Shown here: piece by piece, positions 50,564 through 59,836 of the stretch
Layout: each line of letters starts with the position of its first letter
Position numbering within the stretch: position 1 is the stretch's first letter
NCBI GenBank assembly: GCA_030625885.1
Contig: DAOUPZ010000004.1
Span: 52,623-116,622 of the forward strand
Source of the DNA: Clostridia bacterium
GTDB lineage: Bacteria > Bacillota > DAOUPZ01
Length of the DNA: 64,000 nt
Direction: 5' to 3'
Position numbers and translations under genes: made by a program
Notes under the pieces: model-generated
Seen by the model: only the letters and a program-made list of their open reading frames with translations
What the model was told of the DNA's origin: nothing
Databases searched by the model: none

Positions 50564-51088
50564 CTAATTTTTTGTAATAACTGTAATGGGCATACGAATC
50601 CATTTAGAAAGTGCAATCATAAACGTTTTTCCATTTAATTCTCTTCTTAATGTTTCTTTTACCATCCTATAAGACTCGCGACTAATTTCTTGCGCTAATT
50701 GACCGGTATCCATATTATCAATCATCTTGTCAAGTGTTCTTATAGTATAATTTTGCAGTTCGCGCTCTAAGCGTTCGGAAAATGACTTTGGTAATGTTAA
50801 TTTTATTTTTCCTACTTCTAGCTTTGTATCACCTAACTTACCTTTTAATTCTTTATTAACAATAATGGGGATTTGTTTTTTTGTATCTTGAACAATATCC
50901 GGTAATTCTGTCCGTAAGTTTTTTTCCACTTCTTTTCGCACCGTCATGGCTACTTCAGTTGTGTCAACACAAATCGTGATCCCCTTTTCTAATAACATAT
51001 AGATCCCAATAATGTTAAATATCACACAGACTAAAATACCAATCCCTATACCATACCAAAAATTAGGCTTTTTTAATGCTTCCCGCAC
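50564..51088 (-). CDS. Hypothetical single-pass membrane protein, possibly forespore-expressed
   Basis: This 174-residue protein has one N-terminal membrane helix (about 12-34). A 140-residue outside or soluble part follows, rich in charged residues with helix-like repeats (EVEKNLRTELPDI, ELQNYTIRTLDKMI). No family recognised. The start is GTG 51088 behind GAGGTGA. The preceding operon ends in a terminator, and a sequence matching the sigma-G consensus lies just upstream, so it is likely its own unit. Function unknown. Confidence 0.6.
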   Translation of the reverse strand: MREALKKPNFWYGIGIGILVCVIFNIIGIYMLLEKGITICVDTTEVAMTVRKEVEKNLRTELPDIVQDTKKQIPIIVNKELKGKLGDTKLEVGKIKLTLPKSFSERLERELQNYTIRTLDKMIDNMDTGQLAQEISRESYRMVKETLRRELNGKTFMIALSKWIRMPITVITKN

Positions 51089-51109
51089 GAAAAATCACCT
51101 CATTAGCAA

Positions 51110-51139
51110 TATTATGCCAATATGCACCTTGTTTATTCC
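51110..51139 (-). promoter_or_regulatory. Candidate sigma-G (forespore) promoter
   Basis: On the minus strand GGAATA, a 17-base spacer and CATAATA match the B. subtilis sigma-G consensus (GHATR, about 17-18, CATNHTA). The expected transcript start is 20-25 bases before the GTG of the hypothetical membrane protein gene. Confidence 0.4.
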
Positions 51140-51150
51140 GGAAATATAAA

Positions 51151-51201
51151 AAACATTAAAGAGAAGAAAGCCTGCTCATCACTTCCTTCTCTTTAATGTT
51201 T
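51151..51201 (-). terminator. Terminator of the fla/che operon
   Basis: The 16-bp arms AAACATTAAAGAGAAG (51151-51166) and its complement (51186-51201) enclose 19 bases. The swrB-like stop codon lies in the upstream arm, and T residues follow on the minus strand. Confidence 0.8.
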
Positions 51202-51678
51202 CATTTGGACATCTTTTAAGTCTAATATTAACTTGACCTCGCCTTGCCCCATTTGCAATGTTTTTGCAATATGCGTCAAGTCCAATCCCTCTTGGGCGAG
51301 TTGATAAACTGCCTGATAGCGATGATCCTGTGATAAATTTTCCTCAAATACCGGTAGACAAGGTTCAAAATTCATAATGTTTTCTTGCTCAATATTTTCT
51401 ACCATTTCATTTGTTCTTTCTATTAGCGCATGCAGTGCTTTTTCTTTTTCCGTTGCTTGAGTTAATAATAATTCCAGGTTTTTACTTCGATCATCAATTT
51501 CCCCTACCATATCTTCTGCAAATTCATTAATCTCTTGCAGCATTTTTCCTAATGATTCTTCTGTGTGAGACTTTTGTGACACTTGAGATGAAAAATTATT
51601 ATTATTCTTCAGCGATCTCCTTAAAGTAAATAATATCATGCTCATACCCAGAAAAATCAATATATACTCATATTTCAA
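51193..51678 (-). CDS. swrB: SwrB-like / DUF6115 protein
   Basis: This small motility-associated membrane protein has an N-terminal membrane helix (about 3-20). A coiled coil (about 45-115) is followed by a C-terminal helix-turn-helix-like segment (YQLAQEGLDLTHIAKTLQMGQGEV). This architecture and the location between sigD and rpsB match B. subtilis SwrB, which activates flagellar basal-body assembly. TTG 51678 follows GAGGTG by 6 bases, giving 161 residues. Identity is inferred mostly from architecture and position. Confidence 0.65.
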   Translation of the reverse strand: MKYEYILIFLGMSMILFTLRRSLKNNNNFSSQVSQKSHTEESLGKMLQEINEFAEDMVGEIDDRSKNLELLLTQATEKEKALHALIERTNEMVENIEQENIMNFEPCLPVFEENLSQDHRYQAVYQLAQEGLDLTHIAKTLQMGQGEVKLILDLKDVQMKH

Positions 51679-51697
51679 TCTATTCACCTCAAACCTA

Positions 51698-52009
51698 TTA
51701 AAGCGTAATATCAATATGATAATTATTACGCACTACCTTTTTTTCACTCTTTTTGTTAGTTTTCCGTTGTTTGTTCTTCTTCCCTTGTTGTTGCTTTTTT
51801 CTTTCTTCATGCTCTTTATTGTAATCGTTCACTTCATATCCTTTTGAGCCTTGCTGAACTTGTTTTTGTTTTCGCATTTCCTGTTGTGATATTTCAGCTG
51901 TCAATTGCTGTTCTTGTTCCAAAACGCCTGATTGCTGCCTATGTCTTATTTTTCCAGCTTCAAACGTTTTAGGAATAATCACTCGACTATCTATTGGTTG
52001 AAGTGACAT
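51698..52009 (-). CDS. Hypothetical Lys/Gln-rich protein of the flagellar operon
   Basis: This is a 103-residue basic, low-complexity protein. The N-terminal part (SLQPIDSRVIIPKTFEAGKI) looks ordered; the rest is Gln-, Lys- and Glu-rich and probably disordered or coiled. ATG 52009 follows AAGGTGGTG. It lies 29 bases after fapA and 19 before the swrB-like gene, so it is cotranscribed with them. Function unknown. Confidence 0.6.
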   Translation of the reverse strand: MSLQPIDSRVIIPKTFEAGKIRHRQQSGVLEQEQQLTAEISQQEMRKQKQVQQGSKGYEVNDYNKEHEERKKQQQGKKNKQRKTNKKSEKKVVRNNYHIDITL

Positions 52010-52038
52010 CCATTTCACCACCTTTTTCAACCACACGA

Positions 52039-53460
52039 TCAATACCCTTTAAACACACCCCTTTGTACACATCCTTCTTCCATTTCAAAAGTAGAAGCAG
52101 TTTGCCTGTCTCTAACAGGTAATGACGTGTTGCCAATCGTAATAATAACACCTGGAAAAACAACTTCTTTTACAATAACCCGCCCATTTTTGGATTCTAC
52201 GATTTCCTTTTTTAATCCAGTCATGATATTTTCCAATTCTTTCTGCTTATTCAATAATTGTTGATACGTTATTAATAATTTCCGCAAAATGTCTTCTTTA
52301 TCTGAAGGTAACTTTCCCCCTTTTTCTAATATACCCTTTAATAAACTGATTCCTTTATTTGTTTTATCCAAATTATTCACACATAGTGCTTTTTCTTTTT
52401 CTAATTCTGCAATCTCATCTCGTAATTTGGGCCTTATCCCTACTTCTAAAACCGTACGCGTTGCAAATTCAGAACCTATTGTCTTGCCAATGATTAATTT
52501 TCCGGCTTGTATCAATCCACCAACAATTAATCCTTTTCTGCCTTCTACTTCCACTTGCCCTTCCGCCATGATACGACTATGCATAACCGCTTCATTTATT
52601 TTAATATTTTCACCTGCATCTAATATACCATTTTCTATAAATTTCGCATGGATATTTTGCCCTGCTTTTATGAACCCTTTATCTTTCCCAGCTAACCCAT
52701 GATGCAAAACAACATCTTTACCAGCCTGCAAATAAGCTGATCCTACTATTCCAAAAACCTCAATATTTTCTGCGGCTTTTACTTCAAATCCATCATAAAC
52801 TCGCCCCTTGACAATAACAGTACCAATAAAATCTATATTTCCTGTATGATAGTCGACATCTCTTACTTCTAAGATCGGATTGACTTCTACTTTTCCCCAT
52901 TCGTTAATACCAACTTGACCATTAGCTGTCGCGATCAGGTGCAATCCCTCATCATCAACCATCGTATTCTTTCCTTGGGGAATGGGCTTGTCTTTTCCCG
53001 GGCGCGCCTTAATGATTTGGCCTAATACGTTAACACCATCTTCTCCAGATGTTGCCGGTATTTTTGTTACTAAAACACTACCCTTTTTAATATTGCAAAC
53101 CGTATTCAATTGCTTATAATCAACCGTTCCATCTTCAAGTATCTGTGGCTTATTATCTTTAAAACTTTTGAAATGAAGATTTAATATGGCATCTTCCCCA
53201 TTTTGTGGTTTGTGAGTCAAAGCGATCAACGTGCGAGTACATTTTCCTGACTGAACAGCCTTTTCAATCTCTTGTGTTAAAATCCCACAAGTCACTTTCA
53301 TTTTATGTAAAACCTGATTGACATCGTCCACAGAAATCGTTTGACCGTTTCCTAACGGAGGATCAATTGTTAAATAGGCTTGCATTCTATCAGGAGATAC
53401 TTGTAAATCAAGCTGACCATCTTGATCGGTATTTTCCATGTTTTTATGTTCTTCTTCCAT
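52039..53460 (-). CDS. fapA: FapA / DUF342 family protein
   Basis: This is a polymer-forming, beta-helix protein of the DUF342 (flagellar assembly protein A) family. The N-terminal domain ends near the TVCNIKKGSVLV segment, GVNVLGQIIKARPGKD is the family core, and a repetitive right-handed helix region at about 210-330 (FIKAGQNIHAKFIENG) leads to a C-terminal coiled coil. It has 473 residues; AAAGGTGAG precedes ATG 53460. It is placed right after sigD. Confidence 0.85.
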   Translation of the reverse strand: MEEEHKNMENTDQDGQLDLQVSPDRMQAYLTIDPPLGNGQTISVDDVNQVLHKMKVTCGILTQEIEKAVQSGKCTRTLIALTHKPQNGEDAILNLHFKSFKDNKPQILEDGTVDYKQLNTVCNIKKGSVLVTKIPATSGEDGVNVLGQIIKARPGKDKPIPQGKNTMVDDEGLHLIATANGQVGINEWGKVEVNPILEVRDVDYHTGNIDFIGTVIVKGRVYDGFEVKAAENIEVFGIVGSAYLQAGKDVVLHHGLAGKDKGFIKAGQNIHAKFIENGILDAGENIKINEAVMHSRIMAEGQVEVEGRKGLIVGGLIQAGKLIIGKTIGSEFATRTVLEVGIRPKLRDEIAELEKEKALCVNNLDKTNKGISLLKGILEKGGKLPSDKEDILRKLLITYQQLLNKQKELENIMTGLKKEIVESKNGRVIVKEVVFPGVIITIGNTSLPVRDRQTASTFEMEEGCVQRGVFKGY

Positions 53461-53498
53461 ATTAATCTCACCTTTTGATTTTATTTTTCTTTCTTGAA

Positions 53499-54254
53499 CT
53501 ATAGTGTACGATTAAGTTTTCCACGGAGATGGAAAATAGCCTTTGTATGAATTTGTGAAATGCGTGATTCAGATAAATTCATAATTTTACCGATTTCTTT
53601 TAAAGTTAATTCTTCAAAATAGTAAAGTGCTACAACCATTTTTTCTTTCTCTAATAATTCATCAATAGCCTGAGCTAATATGTGTTTTTCTTCATTTTGT
53701 TCTATTTCTTTTCCTAGATTATTTTCCTCATTATTTTTAACCATGTCCATTAATGTTGGGGCATCACCCTCATGATCCTCAAAAGATTCATCCAATGAAA
53801 GTATGGTTGCATAACTCAACTGGCTTAACAACTCATAAAATTCATTCAATTCAATATCAAGGTAAGATACAATTTCCTCATCAGTTGCTTTTCTGCCAAA
53901 TTCAATCTCAATTTTTTCATACGCTTTTTCTAGCTTTTTAGCCTTTTGCCGCAAGGAACGCGGTACCCAGTCTAAAGCACGTAAAGCATCTTTTATAGCA
54001 CCTTGTATACGAAGTGGTGCATAGGTTTCAAATTTCACCCCTGCATTCATATCATATTTTTCTATAGCATCAATTAAACCAATAATACCATAGCTTACCA
54101 TGTCGTCCCGCTCAATATGAGCAGGAAGATTAATCATCATACGATCCACAATATATTTGACTAAATAAGTATAGTGGAGAATAAGATATTCTCGTGCCTT
54201 AGTATCCTGAACATCATGAACTTTTTCCCAATAATTTCTCAGGGATATGGACAT
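53499..54254 (-). CDS. sigD: RNA polymerase sigma factor for motility (SigD/FliA)
   Basis: This sigma-28 factor drives late flagellar, chemotaxis and autolysin genes. Region 2 has EDDMVSYG-like (RDDMVSYGIIGLIDAIEKYD) and FETYAPLRIQGAIKDALR; region 4 has LTLKEIGKIMNLSESRISQIH. It has 251 residues. ATG 54254 follows AGGAGGAGAAG. It lies at the end of the che cluster, as in B. subtilis. Confidence 0.95.
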   Translation of the reverse strand: MSISLRNYWEKVHDVQDTKAREYLILHYTYLVKYIVDRMMINLPAHIERDDMVSYGIIGLIDAIEKYDMNAGVKFETYAPLRIQGAIKDALRALDWVPRSLRQKAKKLEKAYEKIEIEFGRKATDEEIVSYLDIELNEFYELLSQLSYATILSLDESFEDHEGDAPTLMDMVKNNEENNLGKEIEQNEEKHILAQAIDELLEKEKMVVALYYFEELTLKEIGKIMNLSESRISQIHTKAIFHLRGKLNRTL

Positions 54255-54282
54255 CACTTCTCCTCCTAATCACTTATAATCG

Positions 54283-54774
54283 TCAAATGGTTTTTTCTCC
54301 TTTACTAATTGTCTTTATGAACAAGCTGCCTGTTTTGGTATCTAACTCAATCGTTCGTCCAAAATTACCTCCAGTATCTTCAGCTGTAATGGGAATTCGA
54401 TACTCAGCGAGTCCTTTTTTCACTGCTTCAATATTTCTAGTGCCTACACGCATAATATCCGAGGCACCATTGTTAAATTTAAACATTTGTGCCCCACCAG
54501 CAATCTTTGCAACAATTCGTTGTTTAGAGACACCTTTTTTTTTCATTTCATCTACTAATACACTTAAAGCTGTGTCTGCATATTTAGCAGCATTCACATC
54601 TCCTTTTCTCGCTTGTTTACTATCTGGCAGCATGATGTGAGCCAATCCACCAACTTTAGTTTTAAAGTCATAAAGTGCAATACCTACACAAGATCCTAGT
54701 CCGAGCGTCACTAATTTATCAGGTTCTGTGGCTACTTTTAGATCAGCCATACCTACCTTTATCTTTTTCTCCAT
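54283..54774 (-). CDS. cheD: Chemoreceptor glutamine deamidase CheD
   Basis: This enzyme deamidates receptor glutamines and partners CheC in adaptation. LGLGSCVGIALYD (catalytic Cys) and GGLAHIMLPDS (catalytic His) are present. It has 163 residues. Its start overlaps the cheC stop by one base, so the partners are translationally coupled. Confidence 0.95.
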   Translation of the reverse strand: MEKKIKVGMADLKVATEPDKLVTLGLGSCVGIALYDFKTKVGGLAHIMLPDSKQARKGDVNAAKYADTALSVLVDEMKKKGVSKQRIVAKIAGGAQMFKFNNGASDIMRVGTRNIEAVKKGLAEYRIPITAEDTGGNFGRTIELDTKTGSLFIKTISKGEKTI

Positions 54775-55379
54775 TACAACCCCACTCCTATTGCTTTCAT
54801 CATAATTGATAATGAACCTGGATCAGGAAGTAAGAAAAAATACCCTTTTATGTCTCGGTTTTCTGCAATAAATTCTGTTTCAATCACCAATGCAGTATCA
54901 CCAACTTCTCCCAGTTCAACAAGAATTACACTCATAATAGCAGCTGCCATATCACATGACAGTGCAGGTATCGATGGTTGTAATGATAATGAAGTCATAT
55001 CTGCTAAAGCATTTAAATAAGAAGCGGCAAGAATATTTCCTATTTCCATCAAAGCTGATTGAGTCATTTCACTAAAATCAGTGGATATCCCCGGCTCGAT
55101 TCCCATTAGCATATCGGTTAATGCTAAACCACTTTCTACAGGTAAAACAAAAAGAATACTTCCAGGTGCATCACCCAAAACTTTAAGATAAATTCCCGCT
55201 ACTTCAGTTTCCGGCCCCCCCAATAATTCTGCAACCTCATCGAATGGCAATAACTTAACAAGAGGTACATTCATATGGATTCTGCGATTAATCATTTGAG
55301 ATAGAGATGTGGCAGCATTTCCAGCTCCAATATTCCCCACTTCTTTCAGCGCATCCATTTCAATTGGTGTTAATTGCAT
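54774..55379 (-). CDS. cheC: CheY-P phosphatase CheC
   Basis: This CheC/FliY/CheX family protein removes phosphate from CheY and regulates CheD. Two active-site motifs are intact: EVGNIGAGNAATSL (about 14-27) and EIGNILAASYLNAL (about 108-121). It has 201 residues. It is followed directly by cheD. Confidence 0.95.
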   Translation of the reverse strand: MQLTPIEMDALKEVGNIGAGNAATSLSQMINRRIHMNVPLVKLLPFDEVAELLGGPETEVAGIYLKVLGDAPGSILFVLPVESGLALTDMLMGIEPGISTDFSEMTQSALMEIGNILAASYLNALADMTSLSLQPSIPALSCDMAAAIMSVILVELGEVGDTALVIETEFIAENRDIKGYFFLLPDPGSLSIMMKAIGVGL

Positions 55380-55437
55380 AATATCTTTTATTCACCTCTC
55401 CTATAGTGACACACACCATCATATTTCTTTATTAGGC

Positions 55438-55887
55438 TTATTGTTTTTCTATCCCCATTAATTCCAAGTTTAATAGTAATAATAAACGATTATTAAGTTT
55501 ACCTACACCAGATAAATAAGAACTTTCAATGCCTGATGCTTCTTGAGGTGGTGGTTCAATATCACTCTGATCTAAGGAAACCACTTCAGAAACCGCATCA
55601 ACGATCATTCCCATCATATTACCCTCAATATCACCAATAATAATGCGCGAATTATCATCACACACCTTCTCATTTAACCCAAATCTTTTTCTTAAACTGA
55701 CAACGGGAATAATATTGCCCCTCAAGTTAATAACGCCTTCTACATAATAGGGTGTTTTAGGGACACGCGTAATATTGAGCATCTTAATAATCTCATGCAC
55801 ACCCAATATATTAACAGCATATTCTTCCTGACCTAATGCAAAAACCACTAACTTAAGCTCTTTCTTGTTTAAACGATCCTCTTCCAT
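55438..55887 (-). CDS. cheW: Chemotaxis coupling protein CheW
   Basis: This scaffold joins receptors to CheA. VFALGQEEYAVNI, VEGVINLRGNIIPVVSLR and the C-terminal LLLLNLELM are the CheW fold markers. It has 149 residues. ATG 55887 follows GGGGAGG; the frame to 55947 overlaps the cheA end region without a ribosome site. Confidence 0.95.
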   Translation of the reverse strand: MEEDRLNKKELKLVVFALGQEEYAVNILGVHEIIKMLNITRVPKTPYYVEGVINLRGNIIPVVSLRKRFGLNEKVCDDNSRIIIGDIEGNMMGMIVDAVSEVVSLDQSDIEPPPQEASGIESSYLSGVGKLNNRLLLLLNLELMGIEKQ

Positions 55888-55952
55888 TATATACCTCCCC
55901 ACTATGTCACTTTTTCTATTTGTCTTCCCACTAAAGCTCTGTTCCACTGCTT

Positions 55953-57965
55953 TTATATGATACCGCCAATGTCTAAAATCAAAGCAACGTGACCATCCCC
56001 TAAAATAGTCGCACCAGCTATTCCTTTAATCCCACCTATTAAATCACCCAAAGACTTAATAACGATTTCCTGCTGCCCGATTAAATCATCAACAACAAGA
56101 CCTGCCCTTTGATTACCTTTACGCACAATAACAATATAAAGATCTTCGTCTTGATTATCTTCATCTTGCTCTAATATATTAAGGACGTTACTCAATCTCA
56201 CCAAAGGTAATACTTCTCCACGAAGCAAAATGGTTTCCTGCCTTTGAATGGTCTTGATATCTTGAGGATTCATTGTAATCGTTTCATCAATAAAACTCAG
56301 AGGAATGGCATATATTTCTTGATTGATACGAATAAGAAGTGCTTGTATAATGGCCAGTGTAAGGGGGAGTCTAATAATAAATTGACTGCCTTTCCCTTTT
56401 TCAGTTTCGACATCCACAAAACCACCCAAAGATGAAATTTGTGTTTCGACTGCATCAAGCCCTACACCCCTGCCGGATACTTCTGTTACTTCTTTTGCTG
56501 TGCTGAAACCAGGCTTAAAAATTAATTTAACTGCTGCTTTGTCATCTAGTTCTATCGCTTCTTTTTCAGTGAGTAATTCTTTTTCAACAGCCTTACTTCG
56601 AATCACATCCGGATCAATACCTTTACCATCATCTTCAACTTCAATCAATATACTATCACCTTTATGATAAGCAACCAGCCGAACCGTTCCTACTTCATCT
56701 TTCCCAGCTGCTAAACGCTCTTCCGTGGACTCCAACCCATGATCAATAGAATTACGCAATAAATGAACCAAGGGATCACCTATTTCATCTATTATGGTCC
56801 GATCAAGCTCTGTTTCTTGCCCTTCAATAACTAAATTAATTTTCTTATTTAAGTCCTTTGCTAGATCACGAACCATACGTGGAAACCGATTAAAAACCTG
56901 TTCAACAGGAACCATTCGAATTTTCATAACAATATCTTGTAAATCCGTCGTTATTCGCCCTATATGTTCCACTGTTTCCCCTAAACCATGAAAATCATTG
57001 TGTGTTTTTATTTGATCTAAACGCGTCTTACTAATCACCATTTCCTGTACTAAATTATTAAGATAGTCTAAGCGCTGAATATCGACACGTACTGTTTGAG
57101 TCGTTTTAATTTTTTCGTTTTTATGATTGAGGTTGTCTTTTTTTTCGTTTTCCATACCAGTTGTTATATTATTAGGGATCATCTTTTCCATTGAAGCCTT
57201 CTCATGATCATCCAGTTTATCCACCGAAACATCTTTTATATCAGCACTTTCAATCTCTGAAATAGAAAGAATATGAGACTCAACACTTGAATTTTCTTCT
57301 TTTGTCACAAAAATGATTGAAAATTCATTCTCAAACTTTTCGTCTTCAATATCCTGGGAAGATGGATCGGAACTCAATATTTCCCCTATTTCCTCCAAAT
57401 TCTTAAAAACCATATAGGCTCTCGCAGACTTCAAAAGACAATCATCCGTTATTTTAACCTTGATATGATAGGTATTAAAGTTTTGCTTTATAGCCTGCTC
57501 AATAATATCTTTTTCATAAACACTTAATTCCAACGATGATGAATTAACATCGTTTTCAGAAAATGTTTCAGATGCTTTTACATCTTCTTGTACTGAGAAA
57601 TTTTCCAATTCTTGCATTAAAGATACGACATCAACATTAGAATCCACCTGAGAAACCACATCATCTACTAAAATTTCTAAAGAATCCAAACATTTAAATA
57701 GTAGGTCTATCAACTTTTCTGTTGCAAATGTTTCTCCCGTTCGAATCTGATCCAGTGTATTTTCCATCTTATGTGTCAGATCAGCAATTTTACTAAATCC
57801 CATGGTAGCCGCCATTCCTTTTAACGTATGCGCAACCCGAAAAATTTCATTAACCAATCCTAGATCAGCAGGCGTTTTTTCCAAGCCTAACAAACATTGA
57901 TTTAAGGCTTGCAAATGTTCATGTGATTCATCCATAAACATCCCCATATATTGAGATACATCCAT
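55953..57965 (-). CDS. cheA: Chemotaxis histidine kinase CheA
   Basis: This sensor kinase phosphorylates CheY and CheB. The domains in order are HPt with the phospho-His in VAHTLKGMAATMG (about 46-58); a CheY-binding region (about 165-245); dimerisation helices (about 290-350); ATPase with HLLRNSIDHGLES (N box), EDDGKGID and GRGVGLDAV; and a CheW-like domain from about 535. It has 670 residues. GGGGGTG precedes ATG 57965. Confidence 0.96.
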   Translation of the reverse strand: MDVSQYMGMFMDESHEHLQALNQCLLGLEKTPADLGLVNEIFRVAHTLKGMAATMGFSKIADLTHKMENTLDQIRTGETFATEKLIDLLFKCLDSLEILVDDVVSQVDSNVDVVSLMQELENFSVQEDVKASETFSENDVNSSSLELSVYEKDIIEQAIKQNFNTYHIKVKITDDCLLKSARAYMVFKNLEEIGEILSSDPSSQDIEDEKFENEFSIIFVTKEENSSVESHILSISEIESADIKDVSVDKLDDHEKASMEKMIPNNITTGMENEKKDNLNHKNEKIKTTQTVRVDIQRLDYLNNLVQEMVISKTRLDQIKTHNDFHGLGETVEHIGRITTDLQDIVMKIRMVPVEQVFNRFPRMVRDLAKDLNKKINLVIEGQETELDRTIIDEIGDPLVHLLRNSIDHGLESTEERLAAGKDEVGTVRLVAYHKGDSILIEVEDDGKGIDPDVIRSKAVEKELLTEKEAIELDDKAAVKLIFKPGFSTAKEVTEVSGRGVGLDAVETQISSLGGFVDVETEKGKGSQFIIRLPLTLAIIQALLIRINQEIYAIPLSFIDETITMNPQDIKTIQRQETILLRGEVLPLVRLSNVLNILEQDEDNQDEDLYIVIVRKGNQRAGLVVDDLIGQQEIVIKSLGDLIGGIKGIAGATILGDGHVALILDIGGII

Positions 57966-57992
57966 ACTTCTACACCCCCTACAGGTTTCTTG

Positions 57993-59069
57993 TTATTTAG
58001 ATAAGAACTTCATAATTTGAGAAGCGACACGATCAATAGGCACAACACAATCTACTTTTCCCGTCTTAATGGCTGACCGCGGCATCCCAAATACCACACA
58101 GGTTGATTCATCTTCTGCAATCGTTATACCATTATTGTCTTTAATGATCTCCATACCTTGAGCACCATCACTACCCATGCCCGTTAGTAAAACACCCATC
58201 ACACTTTGACCTGGAATTCCCCCAACGGAATTCATCATGACGTTAACAGAGGGTCTATGCCCACCCAATGGCGGCTCTTGATTCAGCTTCACATGAAGTT
58301 CTCCTTGTTTATCCTTAATGACTTCCATGTGAAAATCTCCCGGGGCAATCAATGCAACACCTGGCTCAATTCTATCAAGATTATGAGCTTCCCTCACTTC
58401 AATAGCTGATAAGTGATTAAGACGATCAGCTAATGACTTAGTAAAACCAGGAGGCATATGCTGTACAATAACGATGCCAGCTGGAATATCTTTGGGGAGT
58501 AATGGCAAAACATTTTGTAATGCCCGCGGCCCTCCCGTGGATGTTCCTATAGCAATAATCCATTTGTTTTTTTTGTACACCTTTGTATCATGTAAAACAT
58601 CCATCTGCAGAGATTTTTGTTGAACCTGATCAATCGTACAAGGATGACATGGTAAAAAATGTTTCTTGTTTACTTTTGCTGCTTCAAGAATCTTCTCAAT
58701 TAATTCCTGCTGTACTTTCCGAATGTCCAGAGAAATCGAACCAGAAGGCTTAGAAATAAAATCAATTGCGCCTAGTTCCAAAGCTTTGAGTGTCGTTTGA
58801 GCCCCTATTTGAGTTGTACTGCTTAACATAATAACCGGCTTAGGAGAGGATTCCATCAACTTTTCTAACATACTTAGCCCATCCATTCTAGGCATTTCTA
58901 CATCCAATGTAATAATATCCGGTTTTAATTGTTCCGTTTTTTTCAGGCCATCTATCCCATCTCTTGCCGTACCAATAACGTTTAATCCCGGATATTCATT
59001 GATCATATCTGATACCATTTTCCTCATAAATGCAGAGTCATCAATAACAAGTACATTAATTTGTTTCAA
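57993..59069 (-). CDS. cheB: Protein-glutamate methylesterase/deamidase CheB
   Basis: This adaptation enzyme demethylates receptors and is activated by phosphorylation. The receiver domain (LVIDDSAFMRKM, DVEMPRMDG) is followed by the esterase domain with AIGTSTGGPRAL (catalytic Ser), HMPPGFTKSLA and LLTGMGSDGAQGM. The start was set at TTG 59069 behind GAGGTG, 358 residues; GTG at 59081 is inside that site. Confidence 0.94.
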   Translation of the reverse strand: MKQINVLVIDDSAFMRKMVSDMINEYPGLNVIGTARDGIDGLKKTEQLKPDIITLDVEMPRMDGLSMLEKLMESSPKPVIMLSSTTQIGAQTTLKALELGAIDFISKPSGSISLDIRKVQQELIEKILEAAKVNKKHFLPCHPCTIDQVQQKSLQMDVLHDTKVYKKNKWIIAIGTSTGGPRALQNVLPLLPKDIPAGIVIVQHMPPGFTKSLADRLNHLSAIEVREAHNLDRIEPGVALIAPGDFHMEVIKDKQGELHVKLNQEPPLGGHRPSVNVMMNSVGGIPGQSVMGVLLTGMGSDGAQGMEIIKDNNGITIAEDESTCVVFGMPRSAIKTGKVDCVVPIDRVASQIMKFLSK

Positions 59070-59173
59070 TATCTGTCTCACCTCTTTCAGCGGACTTTCA
59101 ACAGGTAAGGCTTGGAATAATTCTTTTGCCTTTCTAAAATTATACCTACTTTACATCTCCTTAAACATCCCGC

Positions 59174-59818
59174 CTATAAAAGCCCTTTGCTTCTTAATTC
59201 CCTTTGCCGCTTAAATATATAATGAATAATTTTTTGTCGTTCCCTTTCTGATATATTTATAAATTGTACACCCATCCAATACTTCTTGGTTGGTGATGTA
59301 TCTACTTCACCCCACCGAACGACTTTTCCTTTAATTTCTAGATTTTCTTCAGGTAAATGAATATTTAAATTAACAATGGTATCTACAGGAAGGACCTTTC
59401 TTTCTATAATAGCTATTCCACCACCACTAATATCACGACTGGATACATGCAATACGCATAAGTCCTTTGATTCTTCATCGTTTTCAATAGAATAATCAAC
59501 AGAAAGCATCGTTTCTATACGAACATAATCACGCCGTTGAATTTTAAAAAATTGTTTCGGCTGTTTCAAAATTAGAAGGGGTAACGGCTCAGTCAATGCA
59601 CGTTCTACCTCCGTAGTGAAACCATATGGTATCTTTAAGTAAGTGTAATCAACTTCAACTTTCGTACCTTCTCTTAAGAAAATAAGAGAATGCTTTTGAA
59701 TCGGCATACCCACGATAATATGCGAATCATTGATCGCTTCTACCCTTGAATCGTATGTACCCTTTCTCTGGCCACTCATTACTCTCAATTGTATGTGCTG
59801 ATTTTCCTTTAATTTCAT
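59174..59818 (-). CDS. ycgR: YcgR-type flagellar brake protein (PilZN-PilZ)
   Basis: This is a cyclic-di-GMP receptor predicted to slow or stop flagella. The N-terminal YcgR domain is about residues 1-95 and the PilZ domain follows. QRRDYVR (RxxxR) at about 97-103 and DISGGGIA (DxSxxG) near 133 are the intact c-di-GMP binding motifs, so the protein should bind the nucleotide. It has 214 residues; ATG 59818 follows AAGGAGA. It lies between cheB and the fused FlhG-like gene. Confidence 0.88.
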   Translation of the reverse strand: MKLKENQHIQLRVMSGQRKGTYDSRVEAINDSHIIVGMPIQKHSLIFLREGTKVEVDYTYLKIPYGFTTEVERALTEPLPLLILKQPKQFFKIQRRDYVRIETMLSVDYSIENDEESKDLCVLHVSSRDISGGGIAIIERKVLPVDTIVNLNIHLPEENLEIKGKVVRWGEVDTSPTKKYWMGVQFINISERERQKIIHYIFKRQRELRSKGLL

Positions 59819-59836
59819 GTTCTCCATTCTCCTTGC

